Part shown: positions 31,997 through 42,800 of the stretch, in pieces
How positions within the stretch are numbered: position 1 is the first letter of the stretch
Layout of the letters: the number at the start of each line of letters is the position of its first letter
Assembly: GCA_033557465.1 (NCBI GenBank)
Contig: CM066031.1
Coordinates: forward strand, 1,443,116,163-1,443,180,162
From: Ichthyophis bannanicus
Taxonomy: Eukaryota > Chordata > Amphibia > Gymnophiona > Ichthyophiidae
Direction of reading: 5' to 3'
Length of the DNA: 64,000 nucleotides
Translations under genes and position numbers: made by a program
The notes under the pieces: generated by a model
The model's input: the letters and a program-made list of their open reading frames with translations, nothing else
What the model was told of the DNA's origin: nothing
Database searches by the model: none

Positions 31997-32437
31997 CAGG
32001 ACCGTACCTAGCCCTGTGCAAGCAGTGCAGCCGCACAGGGCGCAAAGGCTTGGGGGGCGCATTTTGGCTCTCTGCTGTTGCCCTGCTGCCGCTGGCAGGA
32101 CAATAGCAGGCAGTTAAAATGCGCCCAAAGCCTTTTCGCAGCACTTTAAGCAGGTCTGGTCCCTCCCTCCTCCAACACGATGTCAGAGCAGGGAGGGACA
32201 GATCTGCTTAGAGTGCCGGCGTCTTTCAGATTGTGTGCATGCCCCCCCTCCTCCTCCCCATACCTCCGTCCAGTGCTGCCTGCTCTTTCCCTGCTGCCGG
32301 CACCGCCGTGAAAAAAACAGAGGGCGGTGGCAGCAAGGAAAGAGCAGGCAGTGCTGGATGGAGGTATGGGGGGAGAGGGGGGCGTGCACCCGAGTTGCAA
32401 GTCGCACAAGGTGCGATTGCAGTACGATATGGCCCTG
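31997..32437. mobile_element. hAT MITE with exact 8-bp target duplication
   Basis: Starts CAGGACCGTA and, on the complement, CAGGGCCATA. It is flanked on both sides by TGTGCAAA (31989-31996 and 32438-32445), an exact 8-bp duplication. A GC-rich hairpin at about 32240-32380 (arms with CCATACCTCCGTCCAGTGCTG) fills the middle. Nested inside the larger hAT-like element. Confidence 0.88.
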
Positions 32438-32596
32438 TGTGCAAACATCTTGCATTTCCTCCATATAATCTAATCGGCTTTTTGATTTGGTTCAGTCTCT
32501 GATTGGATTTCTGAAAAAGCCCCGCCCCCTCTAAGGTGGGGGGGGGCACCATCTCATTCTTCGCCTCAGGCAGCAGACTGCTTTGAGCCGCCCCTG

Positions 32597-33550
32597 GATG
32601 TCTGCCGGAAATGTGGCTGAGGACTACAGGAGGGCCACATCTGGAAAATCTGGTAGTTGTTGCACCAATAGCAGAAGTGCCCTGCCTACAATATTAGCAC
32701 ATAAGGCTTTCTACAAACTCAAGGCCAAAGCTGCAAAAAAACGTTCAGGAATCTCTCCACCCTCCTATCGTGAACCTCCCTCAGCACTGCACCACCCCAC
32801 TGGAATAGTGGTGTGCTTCATCACCACCTTTAGGACATCCACTCATGGCAACCCAAAAAGCCGATTCAGCTTGCCCTGAGGCAGCAGATACAAAACGGGC
32901 CAGGACCTTCGGCCCCTTGAAGATCAATTCTGGATGCTCTTACTGAGAGACCAGGAGCTCTCCAGCGCCTCTGGCAACGGGAAAAACCCTGAAGGGCACC
33001 TGATGTCCTCCAAAACGGGTTTCCCTTGGAAGGCAAGTTGGGGAGCAGATTCTTTGAGCCTCAATATCAACATTGTATCCCAAATTAACACTGGGAGGAA
33101 CAAACAGACTACTGATGGGTCCTTGCCCTCCTTTTCTTTAAGGAATTCACCTCCTGACCCCAAGCGAATCCTTCAGCCACCAAGCTGACCACCTCAGCAG
33201 GCAAGGCCTGGCTCTTGGACGAGCACCCGGATGAATGGATGAGGCATTGGTATTTAGCCCCCGATTCCCCCATGGTGGAGGTCAGGTCCCTGGACCCCTC
33301 TGAAGAGGGTTTCCAAGCAGCTAAGCAAGACTGAAGACAGCCCAGGAGCTGTTTCAGCAGCTGCTGGTCTTTGCCAGGTGAGCATCTCTCATAGGGCCTC
33401 TCTGGCTGGAGACGGGTGTTTCCTTCACCCTCCACAGAGGCCCTTGTGGGTCCCTGACAAGTGATACCTGCTTTGAGGCAGCTGCTGACACAGAAGGCAA
33501 AGCTGAAGAGGCCCCGACATTGGCATTGAGCCCTCCCTCCCAAGGGGACA
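32597..33550 (-). pseudogene. DIRS gag remnant (element F), upstream part
   Basis: Continuation of the gag region beyond the hAT insertion. Minus-strand pieces at 33163-32924 and 33543-33109 are low-similarity to other gag regions; the assignment rests mainly on position and on the GGxxFPLPEAL-like segment (SGFFPLPEALES) recalling the GRLYPLPQEE of element C. Frames are short and broken. Confidence 0.45.
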
Positions 33551-34160
33551 CTGATTCTAAAAATCCTGGGGCCCTTACATCCACATCAAACAAAAAAACA
33601 GCACCACAAAACCAGCTGAAAAAAAGCCCACTGGGAAAAAAAGAAAGTATAAACCATGATAAAAATGCAACTGTGGCAAAAATCACTGAACCAGAAAAAG
33701 CAGGGGGCCTGCACCTGTAAGAGAAACTCAAATCAGACCTCCCTGAAGGCCTACACAAGCCAGGAAAGACCCACTGCAAGCTTAGTTCTAATCTACCTTT
33801 TTTTTTTTAAAGCTGCTTTATGCAGCAAGACAGTCAATTCAGCCCAAAGAAAAACAAATGTGCAAAAAAGATAGGGGAAAAAAAGGATCAACTTGGACCC
33901 AAAAGGGATCCAAGGATACCAAGGGGAGCAGGAGGGAAGAGGGACATGGGCCCAACTTACCAGCCCTCCTCAGGATCCACCTGCTCCTCCTCAGCCTACC
34001 AGATGCTAGTAACTCGTAGGAAACAGCACTGGAACCTGAGCAGCTGTCAGCTCAGGAGTTAAAGGTATACTTTTGCTTGGAACTCTGAAGTGCCCTCCAG
34101 GCTTAGCACAAGGCCTCTACATTTTGGTGCGAGTGAGAAAAGCCAGGAATATTACACTGT
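33551..34160. other. Unassigned, probably 5' part of DIRS F
   Basis: A-rich plus strand with lysine-coding runs, no domain. It ends where element G begins (TCTCCTAGGACAAG). Confidence 0.4.
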
Positions 34161-34370
34161 TCTCCTAGGACAAGCAAGATGAGTCAGCCACACTTGGTGA
34201 CGTCATTCGACGGCGCCGAGATGGAAGTACATGTACTCTCCATAGCTCAGAAGGGCTTTTGCCCTTCTGAGCATGAGCCAACTGGCAACACCCCCCTGCC
34301 CGCCACTAGCTAGCCAGTTTTTCAGTTCTTCTACCTTGCCAGCAAGACGGACCTCTCTACTCTCCAACTG
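34161..34370. repeat. Left inverted terminal repeat of element G
   Basis: Mirrors 43795-44004. The outermost 35 bases differ from the right end, as expected for DIRS termini. Confidence 0.85.
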
Positions 34371-34794
34371 AAAATTACCAAATATTACACTTATTCTGAA
34401 GAGGAATCCCCTTCCTCCTTATTTACTCCGTTTTAAATGTTTCTAACGCTGTCTCTGATTCTCCCCTTTTCAGATCTGTTTCAATGCCGTTCAAAGGGAG
34501 CTGGTTGGAATTCCTTCGGCCTCCCGGCCATGCGGCCTACGGATGCCGCTAATCTAAGACCCCCCCGAACTCCAGCCGGAACATGCTGCACTTGGGATTA
34601 TGAAACACGGCCACTGCTGCAGCTGCTGCCGCTCGGGATGTGCCTCTAAGGCCGGGGTCTCAAACACGTGGCCCGCGGGCCGCATAACAGCATCTTGTGC
34701 GGCCCGCAATGCATTTGGCCCAGCGTGTTAAGCAGCTGGCCGGTAGAGTAAAAAAAAATCCAAACTTGCTGCTGCTGACGCCGCCGCATCATCA

Positions 34795-34935
34795 AGAAAC
34801 TCTCTTCAGCTCCAAAAGCGGCGGCTCAATTCCCGCCGCTTTTGGAGCTGAAGAGAGAGAGTTTCTCTCTCGCTGCTCTTCAGAGCCGCGAGAGAGAAAC
34901 TCTCTCTCTTCGCGGCTCTGAAAGCCGCTGCGGTT
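34795..34935. repeat. GC-rich tandem hairpins
   Basis: AGCTCCAAAAGCGGCGG is mirrored by CCGCCGCTTTTGGAGCT, and GCCGCGAGAGAGAAACTCTC by GAGTTTCTCTCTCGC-type text. Two adjacent hairpins. Confidence 0.8.
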
Positions 34936-35039
34936 GGAGCTGATGCTGCAGGGAGGAGAGAACTCTGCCGGGCAGAGGGGCCCGTGGGACGCTTGATACT
35001 GCGGCGGCGGCGGCAGCAGCAAGTTTGGATTTTTTAAAA

Positions 35040-35560
35040 TCTACCTGGGCTGATGGGGGGGTTAGGACTGGTAATGGGCTATGGGGGGGGGGGTAAGATT
35101 GAAAATGGGGTGATGGGGGGGGTAAGACTGCAAGTGGGCTGATAGGGGGGTTAGGACTGGTAATGGCCTATGAGGGGGGTAAGACTGAAATGGGGTGATG
35201 GGGTAACAATGAAAATGGGGTGATGGGGTTAACAATGAAAATGGGGTGATGGGGGTTAGGACTGGTAATGGACTATGAGGGCTAAGACTGAAAATGGGGT
35301 GATGGGTAAGACTGGTAATGGGCTATGGGGGGGCTAGGACTGGAAATGGGCTATGGGGGGGCTAGGACTGGAAATGGGCTGAGTGGAAGGGGGGCTTGAA
35401 CTGCAAATGGCTGATGGGGAGGGGGGCTTGGAATGGAAATGGGCTGTGAGGGGAGGGAGCTAGCACTGAAAATGGCCTGATGGGGGGGGGAGCTAGGATT
35501 GGAAATGGGCTGATGGGGGGCTAGGACTGAAAATGGGCTGATGCAGGGACTAGAAGGGAG
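35040..35560 (+). repeat. G-rich minisatellite, same family as 30240-31130
   Basis: Tandem units such as GGACTGGAAATGGGCTGATG followed by G runs, with variants AAGACTGAAAATGGGGTGATG. Confidence 0.9.
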
Positions 35561-36096
35561 CAGGTGCTGGGTGTGGCTAGAAATAGAAGGGAGCTGATGT
35601 TGGGGGAGGATTAGAATGGGATGGAGCTGGGAGAGTGAAATGGAGAGGGGAAAAATATTTTGTGTGGGAGGGAAGACAAATCTACAATTGGCCAGGTATT
35701 GGGAGAGTAAGTGGGGATTGAGGATGGAGGGGTAAAATTTGAGTGGATGAAATAGGAATGAGGAAAGAGCAAAAGGAGAAAGATTAGTATGTTAAAGCAG
35801 ATGTAGAGGGAGAATGGAAAAAAAACTAGAAGAGAGAAGAAAGGACAAATGGACAGCAGACGATGGAGAGTTAGCAGAAGGCACGAAGAAACCAGAAGAA
35901 AGTGGCTGGAACAATTGCAACTGAAAAAAAATGCACAAAAAGGTAGAAAAATCTCTCTTTATTTTGAATTTATTAACTGGAATATGTCAGCTCTGGGAAA
36001 TGAAAACACGAACAAGAGCTCCTGCTCGCAGATTAGGCTCAGAAACAAAAACAGCAAGCAGAGTTGAGGTCACTTGCGCTTTATTGATAATACAAA

Positions 36097-36131
36097 CCCC
36101 GACGCGTTTCGGCAGATGCCTTCATCAGGGG
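36097..36131 (-). ncRNA. Minimal hammerhead ribozyme motif
   Basis: On the minus strand the conserved core reads CTGATGA, a stem II GGCA/TGCC with a two-base loop, then GAAA, a very short stem III and the cleavage triplet GTC. Stem I is formed by CCCC before the core and GGGG after the triplet. Short stem III is known in Penelope-element hammerheads, which may act as dimers. Activity is inferred. Confidence 0.7.
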
Positions 36132-36739
36132 GACTAGAGGACTGCAAACAAATAAAATTGAAATTAAAACAAAAAGCTCAAGCATAAATAATAATAACCA
36201 AACTTAAAAACACAAATAGTGAGCAGTACAAAAACAACCATTTGTAAATGTGATATAAGGACAATCATAGTGTACTCACAAATTGTATTATAGCAATACA
36301 TTAGATGAAGCGCATGGAAGTATGTAAACGTGTGGCACAGAACCAATATTGCAGGTGATAGTGCTGAAAAACAACAATATCATTAAAATACAAGCTGGTG
36401 AAATTGTACAAATAATGAAACTAACAAATAAATAAATAAAAAACTAAAAAACTATGGGAAACCCAGACCCAAGAGCACAGAAAGAGGAGTAAAACCAACT
36501 ATGCAAATAGAAAATGTGATCATTGTCCAACCCCTATTTGTTAAACATAATCGTAGTTATGGTAAAAAATGTTATAAAAATAAACACCATATTGCTGTGT
36601 TGGCAGACTTTCAGCGTAAACTGAAAATCTTTAAAAAAAAGAAAACAAAAATGAAAACCATCGCTCTGTAAGCATAAACTGAAACTGTTTTCGAAGCCAA
36701 ATAGGAAAAGGAATAAAATCTACAGAATTATGTTGTGTG

Positions 36740-37255
36740 ACCATTTAAAAAAACGGCGCACTGCGCTCGCGAACTGAAACTATTTTACAAAACCGATTAG
36801 TAAAAGCAACTTTGTAATGCTGTATTAAAATGTGGAAACCATAAACACTGAAACAAACAAACTAAAACCCTTTATAAGAGCCAAATAGTAAAAACTTTGT
36901 TGCGCTGTATTATGTTTTCAAAAGCGGTGCTCTGCACACATAAACTGAAACTCTTTACAAAATCAATTAGTAAAGAACTCTATATTGCTATATTGGCAAA
37001 ATCTAAGCGCAAAATGAAAATCTTTGAAAAATGAAGCTATTAATATGAATGGAAACCATCCCTCTGTAATCATAAACTGAGACCCTATTTCAGAGCCAAA
37101 TAGTAAAGGGAATAAAACCTAAAGTATTATGTTGTATAACCATTTGAAAAACGGCGCACTGCGCTCGCAAACTGAAACTGTTTAACAAAGCTGATTAATC
37201 AAAGCAACTTTGTAATGCTGTATTAAAATGTGAAAACATAACCACTAACCAGAGG
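36740..37255. repeat. Diverged internal duplication (about 395-bp period)
   Basis: The block AACGGCGCACTGCGCTCGC...GCAACTTTGTAATGCTGTATTAAAATGTG occurs at about 36753 and again at about 37151. Within the Penelope-like insertion. Confidence 0.75.
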
Positions 37256-37447
37256 AAAGAAACCTGACCATGTGAACAGGCACAAACCTAATAAAAAGAC
37301 CCAAAGCAAGGGGTCGGAATCAATTTAAAAACTAGATTCAAGATCTTTTACACAAACTGTGTGCATATTGAGAAGAAACATAAAAATTACCATAAATATT
37401 AAACTAAGAAATTCGGATGTACATTAAAAAACAAATCCCACACGTAC

Positions 37448-37840
37448 CTTCAGCACTGCCAGAAATCAAACAGCACCTTTAGTATGACACTGAGTTTGGC
37501 GCGCTTTAAAGGTTAAAAGCTAAATTTTGCATATGCATGAGGGAACCCGAGTGGGCAAAAAAGAGAATCAAATCCAGCCATTCATTAATAAACTATTATT
37601 AAAACATTTAAATAAGACAGACCCTACTAAAGAACAAATGCTTAAAAATGAAACCATGGTTACATGGATAAAAAATACAATATAATACACATCCCGATAA
37701 AGAGAGTGATAAACCGCACAAACCTTCAGCACTGCCAGGAAATCAAAACCGACCTTTGGTATGACACTGTGATTGGCGCGCTTTTAAGGTTAAATTTTGC
37801 ATATGTATGAGAGAACCCGAATAGGTAAAAAGGAATCGAG
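37448..37840. repeat. Diverged internal duplication (about 277-bp period)
   Basis: The block TTCAGCACTGCCAG...TTTGGTATGACACTG...GGCGCGCTTT...AATTTTGCATATG is present at about 37450 and 37727. Confidence 0.75.
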
Positions 37841-38725
37841 CAATGCCATTTGTTAATAACCTATTATTTAAACATTAATTAAAACAGACCATATTAAGAA
37901 ACTAGTGCTTAAAAAAGAAAACATCCATTGAAAACGACACTGTTTAAGAATATGAAGGCTACTATTGTGATCAGAAAGCGTCATTACTGGGTGTGCAAAG
38001 CAAACGAAAATCCTAATTTATAAAAACAATTGTACATAACCTTTGCTGTAAAGTATCTAATTAAAAAAGAGTAAATAACAAACAGCAGCAAAAGGGGACC
38101 CACCGCATACTCTAAACACTGCTTAAGAAATCAAACAAACTTTGGTAGATTTTTGTCATCAGGAATCGAATGCTAAGTATGCATTGAAGATATACTCTTG
38201 GAAGAGGGAAGAGTGGAGAAAAGAATTGCTATTATAAATATAGCTGGCCATGCCAAGGAACACTGGTTAAAAATATAATGGACGACCACGGAGGGAGACT
38301 CACATGGGAAAAAAAAACTTTACACTAAAACTTATAACGCGTCGGGGTTTGTATTATCAATAAAGCGCAAGTGACCTCAACTCTGCTTGCTGTTTTTGTT
38401 TCTTAGCTCTGGGAAATGTGCATCAATAATGTCTGCGCTTTGTTTAGTACAAGAGGAAATTAATTTATAGTTTTATTTCTACAGTGTTGTTGTACATTAA
38501 AAGTTTGGCTTTTGGGGTTCCCAGTTTAATTGTTGGCACTGGATTATAGTAATGTAGAAATCTTTTAGTCTTTCTTTATCCATACACTCATTAAGAGGCA
38601 TGTTTACTAAAAGTTAGGGTATGGTAACATTATGCAAATATTTATGCAAATGAGGCCCCCGGGTTATTTTACAAGTCCTCATTTGGCCCTCAAAGCAATT
38701 TGAGTTTGAGACCCCTGCTCTAAGG

Positions 38726-39620
38726 CCTCCATCCCCAGTCGCAAGCTTAGATGTTGCCCACCATCCAAGGCCACCGTCTCCACCCTGAATCTGCCTAGGC
38801 TGCGGCATGGGACCCCCTGGGCCTTCGTTCCCAGCCGGGTGCGTGGCCATGATCAAGAAAGATGGCGACTGTTCCTCCTCAGCCCGGGATGTGCCTCTAA
38901 GACCTCCATCCCCGACTGTGATGCCGGCCATGTGCGTGGCCACGTCCAAGATGGCGCCGCTCACCTCCTCAGCCCGGATGTGCCGCTCAGGGCCTCAACC
39001 CCGAGGGCTGCTCCTCCTCCTGCATGCCGCTCCTCCACTGGCAGACCTCCAGAAGCCTTCGGCCTCTTACAAATGATCCGAACCCACGAGGAAGTTCTCC
39101 GGACAGTCCCCTGCTTCCACGGCGCCGACGGAGAGTCTAGCTCTGGCCTCGGCACCGAGATATCTTCTCGATGGCGCCGCGCCAAACGGCGAGATGCACG
39201 CTGCCATTTTCCTTAGTGACGTCCACACGTTCAACTCCACCCCCGGTGATGCTATTGGCTGGCGCCACAGGAGCGCGGAGGCACATCGTGGTGGAGCTCG
39301 CATCGGAATCGTGCAGTGGACCCAGCGCATCTTCTGCTCCAGGAGTGTGGCTTGCATCGATCCCATACAAGCCCGCTAAGCAGCAGCTTCCCCTCTCTCA
39401 TGGCTGGCTGCTACTATCCCAAGACGACCCGCCAGGCACCGCCTGTTGCCGGACCTGGTGAGGGAGGTCTGCGGCGCTCATGTGTTTAGTTTTTCTGCCC
39501 CGGGGCGAAAAGCGGTAGCCCGCTCCCATGACAGCAGCTGGACACCGAAAGCAGCGGAAAGATGGGCACTGCTGTCCTTTCTGACACAAACCTGATAATT
39601 TGGAGTTCACCGGCACGCAC
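38726..39620 (+). other. DIRS G interior, possibly gag-derived, no intact gene
   Basis: GC-rich. Words TGGCCATGATCAAGAAAGATGG and TGGCCACGTCCAAGATGG, with CCTCAGCCCGGGATGTGCC and CCTCAGCCCGGATGTGCC, form an imperfect duplication of about 110 bases that also continues 34600-34651 across the hAT insertion. A plus-strand frame (38839-39216) is open but has no recognised domain. Confidence 0.45.
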
Positions 39621-39626
39621 CCAGGC

Positions 39627-39860
39627 CCAAATAAGCGTAGCCTAGTATTACAGCCACAGACTTGAACCAGGAGAGTTAAGGTTCAATTCCTGCTGATGCT
39701 CTTAAGGGGCTTGGCCAAGTCTCTTAACCCGCCAGACAGGGAATACTGCTGTACCTGCAGGTACTTTAAGTACTCTACAGAAGCTTGACCAAGTCACTTA
39801 ACTCGCCAGACAGGAAATAATGCTGTACCTGAAGGTACTTTGCACAGCATGGTGAAAGGG
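39627..39860 (+). mobile_element. tRNA-type SINE with duplicated tail
   Basis: A-box-like TAGCCTAGTATTA and B-box GGTTCAATTCC are spaced as in a tRNA-derived Pol III promoter. They are followed by a tail GGGGCTTGGCCAAGTCTCTTAACCCGCC reminiscent of MIR/CORE and L2-type tails. The tail is present twice (second at about 39782: GCTTGACCAAGTCACTTAAC). Confidence 0.65.
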
Positions 39861-41685
39861 CTTCTGGACCACAAGCTCATCAGCCCCCTTCAGGCTTCAC
39901 AGGATAAAGATACTCCTTGGGCAGATTCAACCTGCATCACAATTCCTTTCTGGATCCCCTCTCAGGTAGGGATAAGAGAGGTGAATTACGGAGTACCACC
40001 AGGGTTGCAGCGCTAACAGGACATAAGGTCCACCTTAAATTGCTGGCCCGGCAACACCAAACCATACTCCGGTGCTGAAAGGAGGGCCGTGTGCCCATGA
40101 TGGCAGCCGGACTTTCAGAAACAACTCCAGGCTCCCGCCACTTGCAAACTCTTGGGTGCAAGGGAGGCCCAAGGTGGAGTCCTGGCCCAATCGTCAACCC
40201 TAGGATCCTTGACAAATCTTGACCCTTAAATAAAATGGAACTAAAGAAATTAAGGTACAGCTGGCCAATACCAGGACTCCATTCTACCATGCCTATGTCT
40301 GGGGAACCTATTCCCAGCACCATGAGGGATCCACCAGCCTCCCTCTCATTGCGCTTCTGACCCTTACTCCCATCGCTGCTGCACCCGGAAGACTTGCCAT
40401 CACAGCGGGGAGTGCAGGAAGAAAGGGTTACTTAAGGTGGCCATTTGCCCTATGATGGTGCAGGTCGGTTAGAGCTCAAAACCAACACAGCCATGGTGTT
40501 TAGTGTTCCACATCCCAGGGGAGCAATACATCCCCACTAGGAATGCCTCCTAACTTTACAAGGTAGCCACCTAGTTGGCTTGACCCATAAACAACCACCT
40601 CTAGGTCCGGGTGGCGACAGCAGGTAGCGAGCTAGAGCATCTGGTAACCAGCCTCTTTCCCGAAATTAGGACAACGGAGGTTGTCCAAGGAGAATTTGCT
40701 ACTCCACAGTACAGTTTAAAAACAAACAAACAAACAAAAAAACACTCCTCTAAGGCCGAAACACTTGAGGAAAGCATAGCCTCCGATATCAGGCTGGGGA
40801 CTGCCTTCAGTCTCTCAGGCTCCGCAGCGCTGCTCTGCCATCAAGGGACAACCGTTGTCAGCAAGGGACAACTTCAGGACTACCTCACACTCTTGCACCA
40901 GGGCAGTTCCCTTGCCACTGCACTCAACATCCCGCTCCAAGGAAATTTAAAAAAAAGAAAGAAAGAAAACTAACATAAAACAAAATATATATAAAGGTTC
41001 ATGGACAGTCAGAAGGTCCATGCGACACACCTGCACTCCTTGCCCCAAAGGTGCTCCAGTACTCCTTGACCCATAGGGGCTCCCAGCATCATCTGTGCCA
41101 TGCCATCGTGGGAAGCCAGGCACCGATCCAGAAAACCATACCTATCCCCTTGGCTCTCCAATGGAAGCCTCACATCAACTGGATGCTGTTGAAGCAAGCA
41201 TCAACACCACAGTCCCCATGGCAATCTTTCTGCAACACTGGAGGGCCATCATCATCATCCCCAGTGTGGGCAGTTGACTCAGTGGTTTGGTATTCCTATG
41301 GTGAGCTGCATTTGGTCTCATCATCACAACGATTTCGCAATCCTGTTGTGTCTACAGTGTGGTACACTATCCACAGCCACTGTGTCTTGGAGCTGAGTCA
41401 CAGATTCAGGTCCCAACTCTGGATCCTGCAGGACATGTCTTCACATTGCCCGAACACCATGGCCTACCGTGGGAGGCTGCATCCCTAGCAAAACTACGAA
41501 GCCGCCGTTAACAGTGACAGAGCCACTGTCCTTCGGAAACGGAACATGCTACCACCATGATCCAAGAGACCTGCGACACCAATGGCATGACTGGAGAGTG
41601 GCAGTCTGACACCAGTAAAGGGATCACCGACCTAGGGATCCTCCTCTTATGAGCAATTAAGGGGCAGCTGCATATTAACAAAATA
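39861..41685. other. DIRS G interior, unassigned
   Basis: No domain recognised on either strand in frames at 40323-39937, 40611-40973 or 41051-41488. An (AAAC)n run lies at 40721-40741. Nothing like RT, RNase H or recombinase motifs was found. Confidence 0.45.
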
Positions 41686-41865
41686 TCACAGGTCCATGAC
41701 CTGGCAAAATGTCTGGTTAAGGACTGAAGCACACCGGCTAAATATCACAGGTCCAAGACCTGGCATCAGGTCTGGCAGGGAATGAACCACACCAGCAGAT
41801 TGCCGCAATGGCTCTTCATTAGTCAGGTCTGGCAGGGATTGAAGCACTCCAGCAGATTGCCGTGT
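41686..41865 (+). repeat. Short tandem repeat array in DIRS G
   Basis: Three diverged units of about 58-70 bases with the words TATCACAGGTCCA(T/A)GACCTGGCA, GGTCTGGCAGGGA(A/T)TGAA and CCAGCAGATTGCCG. Confidence 0.75.
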
Positions 41866-42620
41866 TCTAAGGCCTGCCCTGGTATTGGACAGGGCGGTCA
41901 CAGACCTGATCTTGCTCGACAGGAAGACCCTGCACCCCGGACTTACCACTCTGAGCCCCAGCTTACCATGGCCAAGCAGTCCCCACCCAGAGCAGTGCCA
42001 CTGAAAAGCGCCCTCACCCTGGGACCCAGGGAGAGCTGCCTGGCAGACTCTCCTCTCAGACAAACCGCAGGTAGGAACTACCACCAGCCGCCTTCTTACA
42101 TCGGCGGGCATACCACTAATCCACCATGTGGAGAACATGAAAGGCAACGGCTTAGGATGGGCAGAGCCCAAGCCATCTGAATCATACCCTGGCAAACACC
42201 ACCACGTTTTCCCTCAAGCACCTGCTCTGCCCATAGGGCCCCTGGACGCTTCCTCAGGTGCTAGTAGCCAATGAGAAATTTGAGAGCCTGACCCAATCGA
42301 CAGGTGGTAACCCAGACCGACTGTAGTCTTCCACAAATGGACACCATGCAAGTCCTACATCGCCTGGCAAGTGCCTGGCACGAGTACCAACAGCCAGACG
42401 GAGCCTGGCACAAGCACCAGCAACCATACAGGTTCTCCAATTCCCTTGCAGTTACTGCCTCCGGCGACTGTGCTCAACAGCCTCGCCGCCTCACTACTCG
42501 TGCCCCTCAGCCAGCTTGAGGACCACCCTTACACTATATGTCAAACACCTCAAGGACTACTCCTCTGCGGACATAACTGAGGTAGACCCCAGTAGACTAT
42601 TTGGATAGCGGTTCAAAGGC
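41866..42620. other. DIRS G interior, unassigned
   Basis: No gene recognised. It contains near-duplicate words (CCTGGCACGAGTACCAACAGCCAG and CCTGGCACAAGCACCAGCAACCA around 42375-42430). Confidence 0.4.
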
Positions 42621-42800
42621 ATCGCTCTCGGCCCTTTGGCTAAGATCAGATGTAGGTATCTACTCGTATCAGTTAATATCTGATATGTCCTCTATCTGGG
42701 GACCTCGTATTAAAGGGAATTTTGAGACAGGAAGACTGAGTAAGAGCTTGCTTCATCCGTTCCACGCATCGACCTGGTATTGAAGTGCTTCCAGGAGTCA
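42621..42800 (+). pseudogene. U2 snRNA pseudogene (nearly full length)
   Basis: Starts ATCGCTCTCGGCCCTTTGGC and continues through TAAGATCA, CAGTTAATATCTGATA, GTCCTCTATC, the stem IV text CTTGCTTCATCCGTTCCACGC and ATCGACCTGGTATTG to TTCCAGGAGT, covering almost all of U2. The branch-point recognition box reads GTAGGTA instead of GTAGTA, and the Sm site is altered, so it cannot replace a functional U2. It could be a retroposed copy or the head of an snRNA-derived SINE. It is embedded in DIRS element G. Confidence 0.85.

Larger units (their letters stand above)
29827..32596. mobile_element. Long non-autonomous hAT-like element (2.77 kb)
   Basis: Terminal repeats CATAGGTGGCTC (left) and CAGGGGCGGCTC (complement of right) with the 8-bp duplication typical of hAT. 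No transposase frame. The interior holds a large inverted repeat, a G-rich minisatellite, a conserved unique segment (31190-31440) and a nested MITE. The unique segment and minisatellite recur in the element at 34652-38717. Confidence 0.8.
28549..34160 (-). mobile_element. Decayed DIRS element F, interrupted by a hAT element
   Basis: Minus-strand DIRS remnant. The left edge ATCATCCTGCTATATC resembles the terminus at 7395-7425. RT remnants (28690-29300) and gag remnants (29560-29826 and 32597-33200) follow. RNase H and recombinase are missing, so the copy was internally deleted. It is split by 29827-32596 and bounded on the right by element G at 34161. The right border is inferred. Confidence 0.6.
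36003..38404 (-). mobile_element. Penelope-like non-coding insertion with 14-bp target duplication
   Basis: Flanked by AGCTCTGGGAAATG at 35989-36002 and 38405-38418. It has a 68-bp, nearly perfect inverted repeat at its ends (36041-36107 and 38336-38403). The hammerhead motif inside the left repeat (36097-36131, minus strand) and the GAAACGCGTC text are typical of Penelope-like elements, whose terminal repeats carry such ribozymes. No RT or GIY-YIG frame is seen. The A-rich interior contains diverged internal duplications. Confidence 0.65.
34652..38717. mobile_element. Long non-autonomous hAT-like element (4.07 kb) in G
   Basis: Left CCGGGGTCTCAAAC and complement of right CAGGGGTCTCAAAC, flanked by an exact 8-bp duplication CTCTAAGG (34644-34651 and 38718-38725). 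It has no transposase. It contains GC-rich hairpins, a G-rich minisatellite, a unique block and a nested Penelope-like insertion. It shares minisatellite and unique block with 29827-32596, so both are one family despite different outer termini. Confidence 0.88.

Noticed and set aside
38807..39216. Plus-strand frames of 89 and 125 aa in element G as gag
   Set aside because: They lack the cysteine cluster and capsid-like blocks of the other gag regions; recorded only as possibly gag-derived.
42621..42800. Functional U2 snRNA gene
   Set aside because: Branch-point box and Sm site are changed, and it lies inside a mobile element.
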